A DNA stretch of 64,000 nt. Source: Pedobacter sp. PAMC26386 (GTDB lineage Bacteria > Bacteroidota > Bacteroidia > Sphingobacteriales > Sphingobacteriaceae). Location of the stretch: assembly GCA_014302835.1 (NCBI GenBank), contig CP060294.1:4117067-4181066 (forward strand), read 5' to 3'. Shown piece by piece: positions 18,204 to 27,109 of this stretch. How positions within the stretch are numbered: position 1 is the first letter of the stretch; the number at the start of each line of letters is the position of its first letter. The notes beneath the pieces were generated by a model. The model saw nothing but the letters and a program-made list of their open reading frames with translations, did no database searches and was not told the DNA's origin. A program made the translations under genes and the position numbers.

Positions 18204-18217
18204 GAAATAAATCTATT

Positions 18218-18250
18218 AAAGAGGGTGTCTTAAAAGGCATTCTCTTTTTT
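18218..18250 (+). terminator. Terminator after the nitroreductase gene
   Basis: A 12-bp stem beginning AAAGAGGGTGTC pairs with GGCATTCTCTTT (with G-T wobbles) and a six-T run follows. Confidence 0.8.
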
Positions 18251-18294
18251 ATCTTTAAACAAACGCAAAGCCATTCTATCAGTTATACCGAATT

Positions 18295-18317
18295 ATCAAT
18301 AGTTTGTAACTATTGAT
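18295..18317. promoter_or_regulatory. Perfect 10-bp inverted repeat before the thioredoxin-like lipoprotein gene
   Basis: ATCAATAGTT (18295-18304), a TGT spacer and AACTATTGAT (18308-18317) form a perfect palindrome that ends 21 bp before the ATG at 18339. It could be an operator or a leader hairpin. No T run follows it, so it is not a terminator. Confidence 0.45.
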
Positions 18318-18338
18318 TTAATTTATCGTCTTAGGTAT

Positions 18339-19049
18339 ATGATAAGAAAAACACTTCTGTTATTGCTCTTGTCTTTATGCCTCTTGAACAATTCATGCAC
18401 CATGGTCGTGAAGGGCCTCGCAAAAGCTGTTGCTAAGAGTTATGATGATCATTCCAACATGAATCTCTCTCCTTTGGTTCTTACAGATACCAATGGAAAA
18501 AGTTCAACACTTTCTTCTCTGTTTGCAGGAAAGACGGTTTACATGTACATATGGAAACAACCACAGAACTTACCTCCCGGAGAAGACAATATGGATTATA
18601 GAAACCTCAAAAAGCGCTTTGCCAAATATAGTGATGTCGTATTTATCAATGTTTATACTGGAAGTACAGAACAAGACTGGAAGCAAATTCTTAAACTAAA
18701 AAATCCAGAGGTGAGTGCTTATCATCTCTCTTCAGTTCCTGTAAATAACGCTTTCAGTACCCTAATGCAAAATTCGACCTCTCCTCAGATTTTAGGTAAG
18801 GACGGAAAACTGTTGGGGTTCAAAGGGCCTAAACCCACAGATAAAATTGTGGTTGACTATGCGCTATATCAGGCACGAAATGGAACTGACGCAACAACTG
18901 CAACAAAAACACTGATTAAGGGGATTGATAGCAAAAGTCAATTTAAAAACAAAAAATTAGCAGACTGGTACGAAACGCACTACGGACAAAAGCCAAGCGA
19001 AAAATTGAATATTAGTATTTCTAATTCAGAAAATAATTCTTCCAATTAA
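18339..19049 (+). CDS. Lipoprotein with a thioredoxin-like fold lacking CXXC
   Basis: The 236-residue protein has a lipobox (LNNSC, about Cys20). The region from LSPLVLTDTNGKSSTLSSLFAGKTVYMYIW resembles the TlpA/AhpC-TSA thioredoxin fold, followed by the usual VVFINVYTGSTEQDWKQIL and PQILGKDGKLLGFKGP strands. The redox CXXC is absent: the position after the first strand reads WKQPQNLPPG. It is therefore more likely a structural or binding lipoprotein than a thiol oxidoreductase. The function is unknown, and a polar Ser/Asn tail ends the protein. Confidence 0.65.
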   Translation: MIRKTLLLLLLSLCLLNNSCTMVVKGLAKAVAKSYDDHSNMNLSPLVLTDTNGKSSTLSSLFAGKTVYMYIWKQPQNLPPGEDNMDYRNLKKRFAKYSDVVFINVYTGSTEQDWKQILKLKNPEVSAYHLSSVPVNNAFSTLMQNSTSPQILGKDGKLLGFKGPKPTDKIVVDYALYQARNGTDATTATKTLIKGIDSKSQFKNKKLADWYETHYGQKPSEKLNISISNSENNSSN

Positions 19050-19058
19050 TCAGGACAT

Positions 19059-19092
19059 CAAAACGCGTTGTGCCACCAACACGCTTTTTGGA
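19059..19092 (+). terminator. Probable terminator after the thioredoxin-like lipoprotein gene
   Basis: An imperfect stem around GCGTTGTG and CAACACGC is followed by TTTTT. The stem has two mismatches, so this is weaker than the other terminators in the window. Confidence 0.45.
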
Positions 19093-19349
19093 CACCTTTT
19101 TTTCTGTGCCTTGTCCATTTCTGATTCAACCCGGATAAGACCCATTGTAAACCCAAATCAGTAAAAACTCTCCACTTTGGTAAAGTAAAACCAGTATAAG
19201 ACACACACCTAAACAGAAATGGTATTTAAAATTTCACCCCTTTTAATCCATTTTTAAATGTCAAAATATGTTAAAGGTGTTCCAATTTGATAGAACGTCT
19301 TGCTTAATTCAATATATTAGCAAGATTAATCCCGTATTATAAGCTATAC
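19093..19349. other. Intergenic leader region with no gene
   Basis: This AT-rich sequence lies before the large MG2/plug protein. A TTTG at about 19288 and TATATTAG near 19314 are spaced slightly too far apart to call a promoter. I see nothing else in it. Confidence 0.4.
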
Positions 19350-22073
19350 ATGAAATACTTTAAATTATTATTTGCATTATCTATACTTTGTTTTGCGCTA
19401 AGCTTCCAGGCATCTGCCCAACAGGACACTACAATACTCAGTTCTATTCTTAATAAATCCAAGATCATTGCGGAACAACATCCTGTAGAAAAAGTTTATC
19501 TCCATTTTGATAAGCCCTATTATAGTGTAGCAGATACCATGTTTTTTAAAGCTTACGTTACTTTTGAACAGAATGTCCCCTCCCCATTAAGTAAAGTGGT
19601 TTATATAGATGTACTGAACAGTCAGGATTCTCTGGTCAAATCATTTAAACTACCAGTCACCAACAGTGTTGCTTATGGAAGCCTGGAGCTGGACATGGTC
19701 AACTTTAAACAGGGTAATTATTATGTCAGAGCTTATACTGTATGGATGTTCAATTCCAGTCCGGATTATTTTTTCACCAAGACTATTCCAATAGGAGAAG
19801 CAATTGATAAAAAACTAATTACCCATTTAACTTATAATAATATACAAACAGATAAAAGTCAGGTCATCAACGCGCAGATTCAATTTAAAAATCTGGATAA
19901 AGCGGTTCTTGCCAACAAACCAGTTAACTGGAGTGTCACCTCTAACTACGACGTAGTAAGTAAAGGCAGAGGAGTTACGGATCAGAATGGTATTATAAAA
20001 ATAAGTATTACACCTAAAAAAAATGAATTTATCACCAAAGGTGATTTGACTACAGAACTGAATATGGGCAACCAGGAAGTTCTCAATGCTTCCTTTGTTT
20101 TGAAGCCCAAAACAGGAAGTACAGATATCCAATTTTTCCCGGAAGGTGGTGAACTGGTCAAAGGCATTCCTACACAGATTGCCTTTAAGGCAATTAAACA
20201 AGATGGACTGGGCATTGAGGTGAAAGGGACTATTGCTGACAGTGACGGCAATCAGATTACCGCTTTTAGCTCTACTCACCTAGGTATGGGTGCTTTCTAT
20301 CTAAATGCAGAAGGTGGTAAAACTTACAAAGCAACAGTCAATTTCAGTGATGGTACAAAAAAGGTAGTAGACCTACCGAAAATTACTGAATCAGGAATCG
20401 CTGTACAAGCTAGCTCGGCCACTTCTGGTCTAATCAATTTCAAAATTGTAGCCAGCGATTCTTACTTTCAGCAGAATCAAGGTAAAAGTGTCTACCTGGT
20501 CGCACAAAATGCGGGACAGGTTTATTATGCCGCACAATCAAAATTACTGACACAGGTTACCGCAGCAAAAATATCGACAGATAAATTTCCTTCAGGAATT
20601 ATTCAGTTAACTCTTTTCTCTTCAACCGGAGAACCCATAAGTGAACGTTTGGTTTTCGTACTTCATAAAAATGCGATGAACCTGACTTTAAAATCAGACC
20701 TACCTGCTTATAAAACAAGACAGAAGGTAAGAATGACCGTTTCTGCCAAAGATTCAACACAACGATTGGTAGGGAATTTCTCTATAAGTGTAACTGATCA
20801 GCAGAAAGTACCAGTGGATGAAAATACAGAGACAACTATATTAAGTTCGCTTTTACTAACCTCCGATCTTCAGGGTTTTGTAGAACGTCCAAATTATTAC
20901 TTTGTTAAAACTGATGAAAAGAAACGTGCTGAACTGGATGTATTGATGCTGACTCAAGGGTATCGCCGGTTCTCTTATAAAGAAATCATGGCTGGCAGAT
21001 TCCCTGGAAATACATTTCTTCCAGAACAGGGCATCAGTGTTACTGGTATTCTGAGAGACCGGACAGGAATGCCGGTTCGAAAAGGTGCATTACGCTTAAC
21101 TAGTCCGGGAAGAACGCTTTCATCGGAAACCCTAACTACAAATTCTGGTCTTTTTGCTTTCCCTAACCTGGTTTTTGAAGATGGTGCGGAATTGCTGATT
21201 AATGCAAAATATAATTCTCAGGGAAGCAATATGATGATTGTGCTTGATAACCCTCCAGTTCCTGAGATCACCAGCAATCCTAACCTCGCAACTGAAGTTG
21301 TGAATATTGACAGTACGTTATCAGCTTATCTGGATAACAGTAAAAAACAATACAGCAACCTGCGTACGCTTAAAGAAGTTAAAATTACAGGTGCAACCAT
21401 TAAAAAGCCAAGCCATGTTGATCATAGTGCTTTAACAGGCTTAAGTATGCAGGCTGACCACCAGATTGATGGAGAAAGATTTAAAGGCTGTAATGACATG
21501 TTAATGTGTCTTAAAACATTAGCAATGGGATTGACTTTTGATACAGACAAGTTCTTTGTTACCCGCGATTACGTGCAGGGCAACAGAAGTACACCAGTAC
21601 AGGTATTTATCAATGGTAATGCTGTTGATGCGATTAACTTAAGCAGTGTACAGCCAGCGGACGTAGAATCTGTTGAAATCTTTTTAAAAGATCAGCTGGG
21701 TCTTGTCTTTAAGAACTACAACTGTAATGGTGTATTAGTTGTCAATACCAAGAAAATACCTAAATCAAACATGAGTCTTGCTGACCTCAAGAAAATGATG
21801 CCACAAAGCAACATGCTTAAATTCACGCCTAAAGGATACACGAAAGCGAGAGAATTTTATGCACCTAAATACTTAACACAAACAAGCTCATATACAGGCA
21901 ACGACTTAAGAACAACCATTTATTGGAATCCCAAAGTTGAAACAAATGCCACAGGCGATACCGTACTCGAATTTTATAACGCAGATGGTAAAGGCACATA
22001 CAGAGCCGTTATTGAGGGCGTAGATGTGAATGGTAATGTTGGCCGTTATGTTTACCGTTATACAGTTAAATAA
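19350..22073 (+). CDS. Large exported MG2 / TonB-plug-like protein
   Basis: The 907-residue protein has a signal peptide (about 1-23, QASAQQ). Near residues 48-150 it carries an alpha-2-macroglobulin MG2-type domain (KVYLHFDKPYYSVADTMFFKAYV), with further Ig-like beta domains to about 640. A region around 740-815 resembles a TonB receptor plug (VFINGNAVDAINLSSVQPADVESVEI, GVLVVNTKK), but no beta barrel follows. The C-terminus (TTIYWNPKVETNATG) is typical of this Bacteroidota family. Its role is not established; surface binding or assembly is a guess. It is monocistronic and convergent with the CBS gene, 3 bp apart. Confidence 0.75.
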   Translation: MKYFKLLFALSILCFALSFQASAQQDTTILSSILNKSKIIAEQHPVEKVYLHFDKPYYSVADTMFFKAYVTFEQNVPSPLSKVVYIDVLNSQDSLVKSFKLPVTNSVAYGSLELDMVNFKQGNYYVRAYTVWMFNSSPDYFFTKTIPIGEAIDKKLITHLTYNNIQTDKSQVINAQIQFKNLDKAVLANKPVNWSVTSNYDVVSKGRGVTDQNGIIKISITPKKNEFITKGDLTTELNMGNQEVLNASFVLKPKTGSTDIQFFPEGGELVKGIPTQIAFKAIKQDGLGIEVKGTIADSDGNQITAFSSTHLGMGAFYLNAEGGKTYKATVNFSDGTKKVVDLPKITESGIAVQASSATSGLINFKIVASDSYFQQNQGKSVYLVAQNAGQVYYAAQSKLLTQVTAAKISTDKFPSGIIQLTLFSSTGEPISERLVFVLHKNAMNLTLKSDLPAYKTRQKVRMTVSAKDSTQRLVGNFSISVTDQQKVPVDENTETTILSSLLLTSDLQGFVERPNYYFVKTDEKKRAELDVLMLTQGYRRFSYKEIMAGRFPGNTFLPEQGISVTGILRDRTGMPVRKGALRLTSPGRTLSSETLTTNSGLFAFPNLVFEDGAELLINAKYNSQGSNMMIVLDNPPVPEITSNPNLATEVVNIDSTLSAYLDNSKKQYSNLRTLKEVKITGATIKKPSHVDHSALTGLSMQADHQIDGERFKGCNDMLMCLKTLAMGLTFDTDKFFVTRDYVQGNRSTPVQVFINGNAVDAINLSSVQPADVESVEIFLKDQLGLVFKNYNCNGVLVVNTKKIPKSNMSLADLKKMMPQSNMLKFTPKGYTKAREFYAPKYLTQTSSYTGNDLRTTIYWNPKVETNATGDTVLEFYNADGKGTYRAVIEGVDVNGNVGRYVYRYTVK

Positions 22074-22076
22074 ACC

Positions 22077-22505
22077 CTAGCTGTTAATATAACCTTCCAG
22101 TTGGGAAATGGTCTGCTTTTGATCTTCAATGATGAACTTAACCACATCACCAATCGAGACCATCCCAATCACCTGGTTATCCGCTAGTACAGGTAAATGC
22201 CTGATATGTCTGTCGGTCATTGTTTTCATACAATGATCCAGACTGTCATCGGGCGAAACAGTAATTGGCTGTGCAGTCATCACTTCATTTAAAGAAGTGT
22301 CTGCAGAAGTTTTACCCTGAAGAATAATCTTCCTGGCATAATCTCTTTCTGTGAATATCCCTAATAATTGACTGTCTTCCAGAATGAGCAGTGCACTGAT
22401 GTTCTTTTCCATCATTACGCTAAGGGCATCCAGTACAGATGTTTCTGCCGGAACCGAAAAGATCTGTGCTGATTTAGTGCTGAGTAGTTGTTTTACGGTT
22501 TTCAT
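22077..22505 (-). CDS. CBS-domain protein (two CBS repeats)
   Basis: The 142-residue cytoplasmic protein is made of two CBS motifs (about 10-65 and 75-135). Each has the typical end pattern: LLGIFTERDYARKI and VIGMVSIGDVVKFI. The Bateman pair binds adenine nucleotides and senses energy state, but no effector domain is attached, so the target is unknown. Its leader holds a perfect 13-bp inverted repeat that ends 2 bp before the ATG (see 22508-22582). Confidence 0.92.
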   Translation of the reverse strand: MKTVKQLLSTKSAQIFSVPAETSVLDALSVMMEKNISALLILEDSQLLGIFTERDYARKIILQGKTSADTSLNEVMTAQPITVSPDDSLDHCMKTMTDRHIRHLPVLADNQVIGMVSIGDVVKFIIEDQKQTISQLEGYINS

Positions 22506-22507
22506 AA

Positions 22508-22582
22508 CAGGTTAAGAATTAGCTAATTAAATTTACTAAAAAAATTCTAATTTAGGAGAGCCCGTTTAAAATTCTTAACCTG
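22508..22582 (-). promoter_or_regulatory. 13-bp inverted repeat in the CBS gene leader
   Basis: CAGGTTAAGAATT (22508-22520) and its exact complement (22570-22582) flank 49 bases. Read on the minus strand the 3' arm ends 2 bases before the CBS start codon, so in RNA the stem would cover the ribosome entry site. It may be a translational control element, or an operator pair with DNA looping. Confidence 0.45.
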
Positions 22583-22598
22583 CTTTTTTTTCAAAATG

Positions 22599-24182
22599 TT
22601 ATTTCTTTTCTATCTGGCACTTTAATCCTTCTTCGGTCATCACTCCTTCGTACCTGTCTTCTACAAAATTTTCATCATCACAATCCCATAAAGAATATCC
22701 TCTCAGATACCGGTCAAGATTCTTGCTGATCCTTAGTTTAGTACCAACCGGCAACTTAACGACCAGTTCTACCTCCTGGTCTCTCCAATATTCATTTTTC
22801 TGCAAACGTACTTCTGAGGCAAAATTCAGCAAAGAATCCTTTTGTATAAAATTATATCGGATATTCTTTGCGTGACTTAAAGCTGCTGCAAAATCTCTGC
22901 CTTTTGAACTGTAACTCTCCACAAGAGAAGGTACATTACCATCGCTTTTTTCAATTCTAATGGTTACATTTCTAGGTGCATTATTTGATCTTCCCGAATC
23001 TTTCTGAATAACTTTACCTACATAATCTGTTGAATTCAACTGATAACGTAAACTATCTTCTTTACTAAAAACCATAGATCTATCGATTTCCAAAGTATAT
23101 ACTGGAAAGGTTTTCAGGGATAAGTTCTGTGTGAAGCTAGCTTCCTGTTTAAATTCACTGCCAATTCTTGCGACAAAGAAAATACCAGTTGAAAGTGCAC
23201 ATAACCAGATTAACAACAGGCCATAAGATACCATCCGGTTAATAGGGCGGCTGTTAAAGGCAACACGCACTGAAAGTAAAATCAAACCCAATAGCGGAAT
23301 CCCAATAGTAATAAATACAGAAATACTAAAAATGGTTAAATAAGATCCATTGACAATATTAAATGGGAAAAGCTGGGTCACTCCAGAATACCCTACACCC
23401 AAAATAGCAGCCAGCGCGACAACATCACTCAAGAACAATACAGATCCGGTAATCATTAATACAACCGCAATAAATTTAAAAATAACCTTCCCGGACCCTT
23501 GTAAAAAAGCGCCTAAAATGCCTATAAATTCTGTGATAAAGTTTCCTGATTGTTTAACTAAAGGCTGTAAATGTTCATTTGCATTTTTGAGGTTTTCTTT
23601 TAGGCCTGACAGTTCTTCTTCAAAGCTTTTCTTGAAGCCCTGTAAATTAGCAGCTTCTCCTTTCATTGCCATTTTCTCAGTTCTGGTCAATGCCCTGGGA
23701 ATAGCAATCCATAAAACCAAATAAGCTAGTAGCCCTGACCCTCCTAAAAAAATCGACAATACGGCAACGATTCTTAAGATACTAACATCCATTTTAAGAT
23801 AATGGCTTAAGCCAGAGCAAACCCCTGCGATCATCGCCTCATCTGTATCTCTATAAATTTTTCGCACTGTGGATGCATAAGCATTTGTATAGTCATTAGC
23901 TGGATCTTCATCAGACTGGTCTTCGAAATCCTTAACAGAGCCCATTAAACCAATCACCACCTGAACATCTTCCCGTTCAATCACCTGTTTTTGCTGCGTA
24001 TGCAGAATTTCCGTAAACATTTCAGCTATCCTGTTTTCAATGTCTGAAACAATTTCAAAGTCATCTGCGCTTTTACCAAAGTGCTGTTTAACTTCTATCA
24101 GGTAATTGGTCAGTAACTCATAGGCATCTTCTTCAATGTGAATGATAGAATTACCAATATTTATATTAAGTGTCTTTTTCAT
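22599..24182 (-). CDS. PspC-domain membrane protein
   Basis: The ATG at 24182 (MKKTLNINIGN) is chosen over the longer frame because it lies 4 bp after the padR stop and begins with the conserved family N-terminus. The 527-residue protein has a cytoplasmic part (about 1-110) and then a PspC domain (about 112-168, DEAMIAGVCSGLSHYLKMDVSILR with LVLWIAIP). Four further membrane helices follow, then a C-terminal beta-rich domain of about 200 residues. PspC proteins respond to membrane stress. Co-transcription with padR suggests an envelope-stress sensor controlled by PadR. Confidence 0.9.
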   Translation of the reverse strand: MKKTLNINIGNSIIHIEEDAYELLTNYLIEVKQHFGKSADDFEIVSDIENRIAEMFTEILHTQQKQVIEREDVQVVIGLMGSVKDFEDQSDEDPANDYTNAYASTVRKIYRDTDEAMIAGVCSGLSHYLKMDVSILRIVAVLSIFLGGSGLLAYLVLWIAIPRALTRTEKMAMKGEAANLQGFKKSFEEELSGLKENLKNANEHLQPLVKQSGNFITEFIGILGAFLQGSGKVIFKFIAVVLMITGSVLFLSDVVALAAILGVGYSGVTQLFPFNIVNGSYLTIFSISVFITIGIPLLGLILLSVRVAFNSRPINRMVSYGLLLIWLCALSTGIFFVARIGSEFKQEASFTQNLSLKTFPVYTLEIDRSMVFSKEDSLRYQLNSTDYVGKVIQKDSGRSNNAPRNVTIRIEKSDGNVPSLVESYSSKGRDFAAALSHAKNIRYNFIQKDSLLNFASEVRLQKNEYWRDQEVELVVKLPVGTKLRISKNLDRYLRGYSLWDCDDENFVEDRYEGVMTEEGLKCQIEKK

Positions 24183-24186
24183 CGGT

Positions 24187-24522
24187 TTATAGGTTAGTTT
24201 GGTTCTTTGATTTCGCAATAGCAAAGGATAATTCTTGCCAGGTTCCATCTAACGAGGCCAATATTGCGGTCCCTAAAGGTGTAAGCGTATAATATTTACG
24301 GGGAGGACCTGAGGTAGACTCTACCCAGTTATAACTCAATAACCCGTTGTTCTTTAATCTGGTTAATAAGGGGTAAAGCGTGCCCTCTACAACCAGCAGT
24401 TTCGCCGACTTCAATTCAGCGATAATATCAGAGGCATAAATCTCTCCCCTTGATATAATCAGGAGCACACAATATTCCAGTATGCCCTTCCGCATTTGCG
24501 TTTGTGTATTTTCTGCTATCAT
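24187..24522 (-). CDS. PadR-family transcriptional regulator
   Basis: The 111-residue winged-helix protein has the PadR signature: MRKGILEYCVLLIISRGEIYASDIIAEL, VVEGTLYPLLTRLKNNGLL and SGPPRKYYTLTPLG. Short PadR proteins (subfamily 2) bind DNA as dimers and often repress their own operon with a membrane protein gene downstream, exactly the arrangement seen with pspC. A perfect 20-bp inverted repeat overlaps its promoter. The -7 box ends only 4 bp before the ATG, so the message may be leaderless. Confidence 0.95.
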   Translation of the reverse strand: MIAENTQTQMRKGILEYCVLLIISRGEIYASDIIAELKSAKLLVVEGTLYPLLTRLKNNGLLSYNWVESTSGPPRKYYTLTPLGTAILASLDGTWQELSFAIAKSKNQTNL

Positions 24523-24526
24523 AATT

Positions 24527-24558
24527 CAAAGTTATGTGTTTTATATAGTAATGTGCAA
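24527..24558 (-). promoter_or_regulatory. Promoter of padR-pspC
   Basis: On the minus strand TTG (24556-24558), a 21-bp spacer and TAACTTTG (24527-24534) match the Bacteroidota consensus. The expected start site falls on or next to the padR ATG at 24522. Confidence 0.7.
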
Positions 24559-24585
24559 TACATAGTACTATATAAAACACATAAC
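24531..24585. promoter_or_regulatory. Perfect 20-bp inverted repeat over the padR promoter, likely PadR operator
   Basis: The arms are 24531-24550 and 24566-24585, exactly complementary, with a 15-bp spacer. Each arm carries ATGTGTTTTATATAGTA or its complement. One arm overlaps the -7 box, so binding would block transcription: classic autorepression geometry. Confidence 0.75.
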
Positions 24586-24660
24586 AAAACATAACACACT
24601 GATTTAAAGCTATATAATTTTAACAAAAAATGATATACGAAAATACATTCAGGCAATTTA

Positions 24661-24708
24661 TGATCAAAATCAGTCCTTTCAGTCAATTGAATCGACCGAT
24701 TTTGATCA
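24661..24708 (-). terminator. Hairpin after the WG-repeat gene, possibly a terminator
   Basis: TGATCAAAATC (24661-24671) pairs with GATTTTGATCA (24698-24708), and the stem extends inward to 15 pairs with one mismatch. There is no T run on the minus strand, so the termination role is uncertain. Confidence 0.4.
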
Positions 24709-24731
24709 CAAAAATCACTCTTGAAAAATGA

Positions 24732-26276
24732 TTACTCTCTGTATTCCTGCCCAGTGCGGGGATTGATATAATACGAAATTTGAGTACCGTTTTCAGTTTT
24801 TGTCACACGGGAATTGTAATCAATAGTATCATAAACAGGGGGTGTAATCTGTTGATTACTTTCCATATCAAGAAGTCCATACCACTCTTTTCGGGTGCTG
24901 TTGTCTTCTTTAGCCAATGTATAGATAATGATGCCTGGCACAACTTCATTTCCAAGATAACTGTAGACCGGTGCCACCAGCCACTTTTCTTTTGAAAAAT
25001 CGTAAATGCCATATTTCTTAGAAACAGCATCTTTACCGCTAAACATGTTTTTAGAAAAATCAGTATGATGCGCCCTGTAATCAAATGGGAAAGTCTTGAA
25101 TTCCAGGTTCCGGGTTAGGATCCCTTTTTTCACAGACCTGGTCAGCAGCATCTCTCCGCTACCAAGCATCTGATCAAGACCTTCATAAGCAGGAATTTCG
25201 GTATTCCAGTTGCCATCGCCATCCAGCAAGAGCATTCTCCGTTCATTAATCTTTCCAAATACAGCTAATACCAGGAAATATTTGCTATCAGGGACAGAAG
25301 AAATAAGAACTGCATGCGCTAATATTTCGGCGGCTGGAACCAATTCAGTTCCTCTCTTATAGTCTTGAATCTGAGTTGGAAATGGTTTGTTTAAATCTGG
25401 AAACAGATAGGTTTTACCCTCATTATTTTTAAAAATAAAATCGGCTATTGTCGGAAAGGGATACATGCCTGGATTCTGTTTCAGCACTGTAATAATTTTA
25501 TCTGGGTTCACATGGAGTAAGATGCTATCTACCATGGTAAAGTTTTCTTTGTTCTGCTTCTCGCCTTTGATATTCAATTTAAAATATTGTTCCTTGTTAA
25601 AAGCCAGTATTGAAGTATCATCGATCAGTTCAAGGACATTACCTGCTACTTTCTTTAATTGATGGTCAGCATTCCTTACAAATAAATTGTCACCAACTTT
25701 TAAAGTATTGCCTAAACTGGAAAGGTGAATATAGCTTGGAATACCTCGGCTTGGCTCCCAATCTTTACGCCAATATTGTGTACGATCTTTGTCTTCTTCT
25801 TCCCTGGTTTCTTTAAAAATCACCTGGTCATCAGGCAAGGATTTAATCGTCCAGGTTGCTCTAGGCACACTTGTAGACAAGAAAGGCCCTTTATTACTTG
25901 TACTTAGAACATTAAATTCCGGCATCAGTTTCCATTTCCAGAACTGTGCTCTCGCATTAGATTCGGTTTTGTAAATCGCCAGGGTAAATACGCCCTTCGC
26001 ATAAATTTGAAGTGAGGGATATTTCAATGGAACAATAACTTTCCCAACTTCATTTATCACCCCATAAAGACCGTTCTTACACACAACAGCATACCCATTT
26101 TTAAATGGGTCTCCCCCATCAAACTCAGGCTGAATCAACACCTTACCTTCAAGATTGCAATAACCAAATTTACCCGATTTAGCTAACCAGGGATATTGTG
26201 CATTAGATGTTTTCTCCTGGGCAATCCCAGTATTGGAAAGAAGCATAGCGATAATTACAGAATAAATAAATTTCAT
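24732..26276 (-). CDS. WG-repeat exported protein
   Basis: The 514-residue protein has a signal peptide (about 1-19, NTGIAQ). WG-type repeats begin at residue 30: SGKFGYCNLEGKVLIQPEFD and NGLYGVINEVGKVIVPLKY are two consecutive copies. A similar unit near 425 (SKKYGIYDFSKEKWLVAPVYSYLG) and another close to the C-terminus indicate a beta-propeller-like array interrupted by a divergent centre. The function is unknown; these repeats are thought to bind partners in the envelope. It precedes no clear operon partner except the small membrane gene 15 bp upstream. Confidence 0.75.
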   Translation of the reverse strand: MKFIYSVIIAMLLSNTGIAQEKTSNAQYPWLAKSGKFGYCNLEGKVLIQPEFDGGDPFKNGYAVVCKNGLYGVINEVGKVIVPLKYPSLQIYAKGVFTLAIYKTESNARAQFWKWKLMPEFNVLSTSNKGPFLSTSVPRATWTIKSLPDDQVIFKETREEEDKDRTQYWRKDWEPSRGIPSYIHLSSLGNTLKVGDNLFVRNADHQLKKVAGNVLELIDDTSILAFNKEQYFKLNIKGEKQNKENFTMVDSILLHVNPDKIITVLKQNPGMYPFPTIADFIFKNNEGKTYLFPDLNKPFPTQIQDYKRGTELVPAAEILAHAVLISSVPDSKYFLVLAVFGKINERRMLLLDGDGNWNTEIPAYEGLDQMLGSGEMLLTRSVKKGILTRNLEFKTFPFDYRAHHTDFSKNMFSGKDAVSKKYGIYDFSKEKWLVAPVYSYLGNEVVPGIIIYTLAKEDNSTRKEWYGLLDMESNQQITPPVYDTIDYNSRVTKTENGTQISYYINPRTGQEYRE

Positions 26277-26291
26277 TTTAGATAGATCAGG

Positions 26292-26756
26292 TTAAATTCT
26301 TCCACCTCCTATATTGTTAATCAATAGCAGCCAGGTCAGAATTCCCGGGATTAGGCCAATAACCCCGCCTACAAGCCAGATCCACCGTCTTGAAGCGATT
26401 GCAATTAACAAACAGACTACAAAGTAGAGAGCGGCTAAGACCACCTCTGCACCCATACTATAGCACAATGCACCTATTGTATAAATAACAATAATAATGA
26501 GATTGATGGTCATAATTTTAGTAACAGATAACTTTGGCTGATCTCCATTTCTAAAAACATATGGATACGCAATAGCGCATCCGATCAGAAAGACAATAAA
26601 AAAGAATATAATCGGAAGTGATAACATAGGCAACAGACTAATTAATTCCACAAATAGCTTGTAAATATAGGATAGAACTAGGCTAATGCGTATTTTTTCA
26701 TAGAAATAAAGAAAGAATTTTACGGACATCAACTGTGCTATAAACAGTACACACAC
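26292..26756 (-). CDS. Small multi-pass membrane protein of unknown function
   Basis: The protein is up to 154 residues with about four membrane helices; the last two (LYFVVCLLIAIASRRWIWLVGGVIGLIPGILTWLLL) are clear. The start is uncertain. Methionines at residues 10 and 44 are alternatives, and the latter begins the first convincing helix (MLSLPIIFFFIVFLIGC). I recognise no family. It is 15 bp upstream of the WG-repeat gene on the same strand, so the pair is probably one transcript. Confidence 0.55.
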   Translation of the reverse strand: MCVLFIAQLMSVKFFLYFYEKIRISLVLSYIYKLFVELISLLPMLSLPIIFFFIVFLIGCAIAYPYVFRNGDQPKLSVTKIMTINLIIIVIYTIGALCYSMGAEVVLAALYFVVCLLIAIASRRWIWLVGGVIGLIPGILTWLLLINNIGGGRI

Positions 26757-26891
26757 AAGAGATTGAGTGTTCCAGGAATATCAAAAAAGCCCTCGTTTTT
26801 ATAAAATAAAAAAGCTATGTCAACAGAAAGAAATAATTATTAACATTTTAACATTCTTGTCGTCTTTGGCGCAGGGTTTGTTTTAGACAAA

Positions 26892-27071
26892 ATGATCATT
26901 AACTACTCAGATATGCTAATTAAATTGAATCTTTTAACTCAAGCCTTTGCCAGGTCAGAGCGTGTGAGACAAGAAAAAGCGATAACTCAAAAACAATGGG
27001 TCAATCTCGATAGAGTAGTCATGATTATTCTGTTGCTGGCTGTCATTGCCGGAGCTATCCTATTCTCTTGA
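26892..27071 (+). CDS. Small single-pass membrane protein, 59 residues
   Basis: The ATG at 26892 opens a 59-codon frame. It has an amphipathic, charged first half (ARSERVRQEKAITQKQW) and one clear C-terminal membrane helix (VVMIILLLAVIAGAILF). It lies alone in a 386-bp gap, is followed 38 bp later by a strong plus-strand terminator, and points away from both neighbours. This supports a genuine small transcript. I recognise no family. Sequence conservation would be needed to be sure it is coding. Confidence 0.5.
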   Translation: MIINYSDMLIKLNLLTQAFARSERVRQEKAITQKQWVNLDRVVMIILLLAVIAGAILFS

Positions 27072-27109
27072 ACAAATTAAGACCTTAAAATAATATATTA
27101 ATTTTTTTT

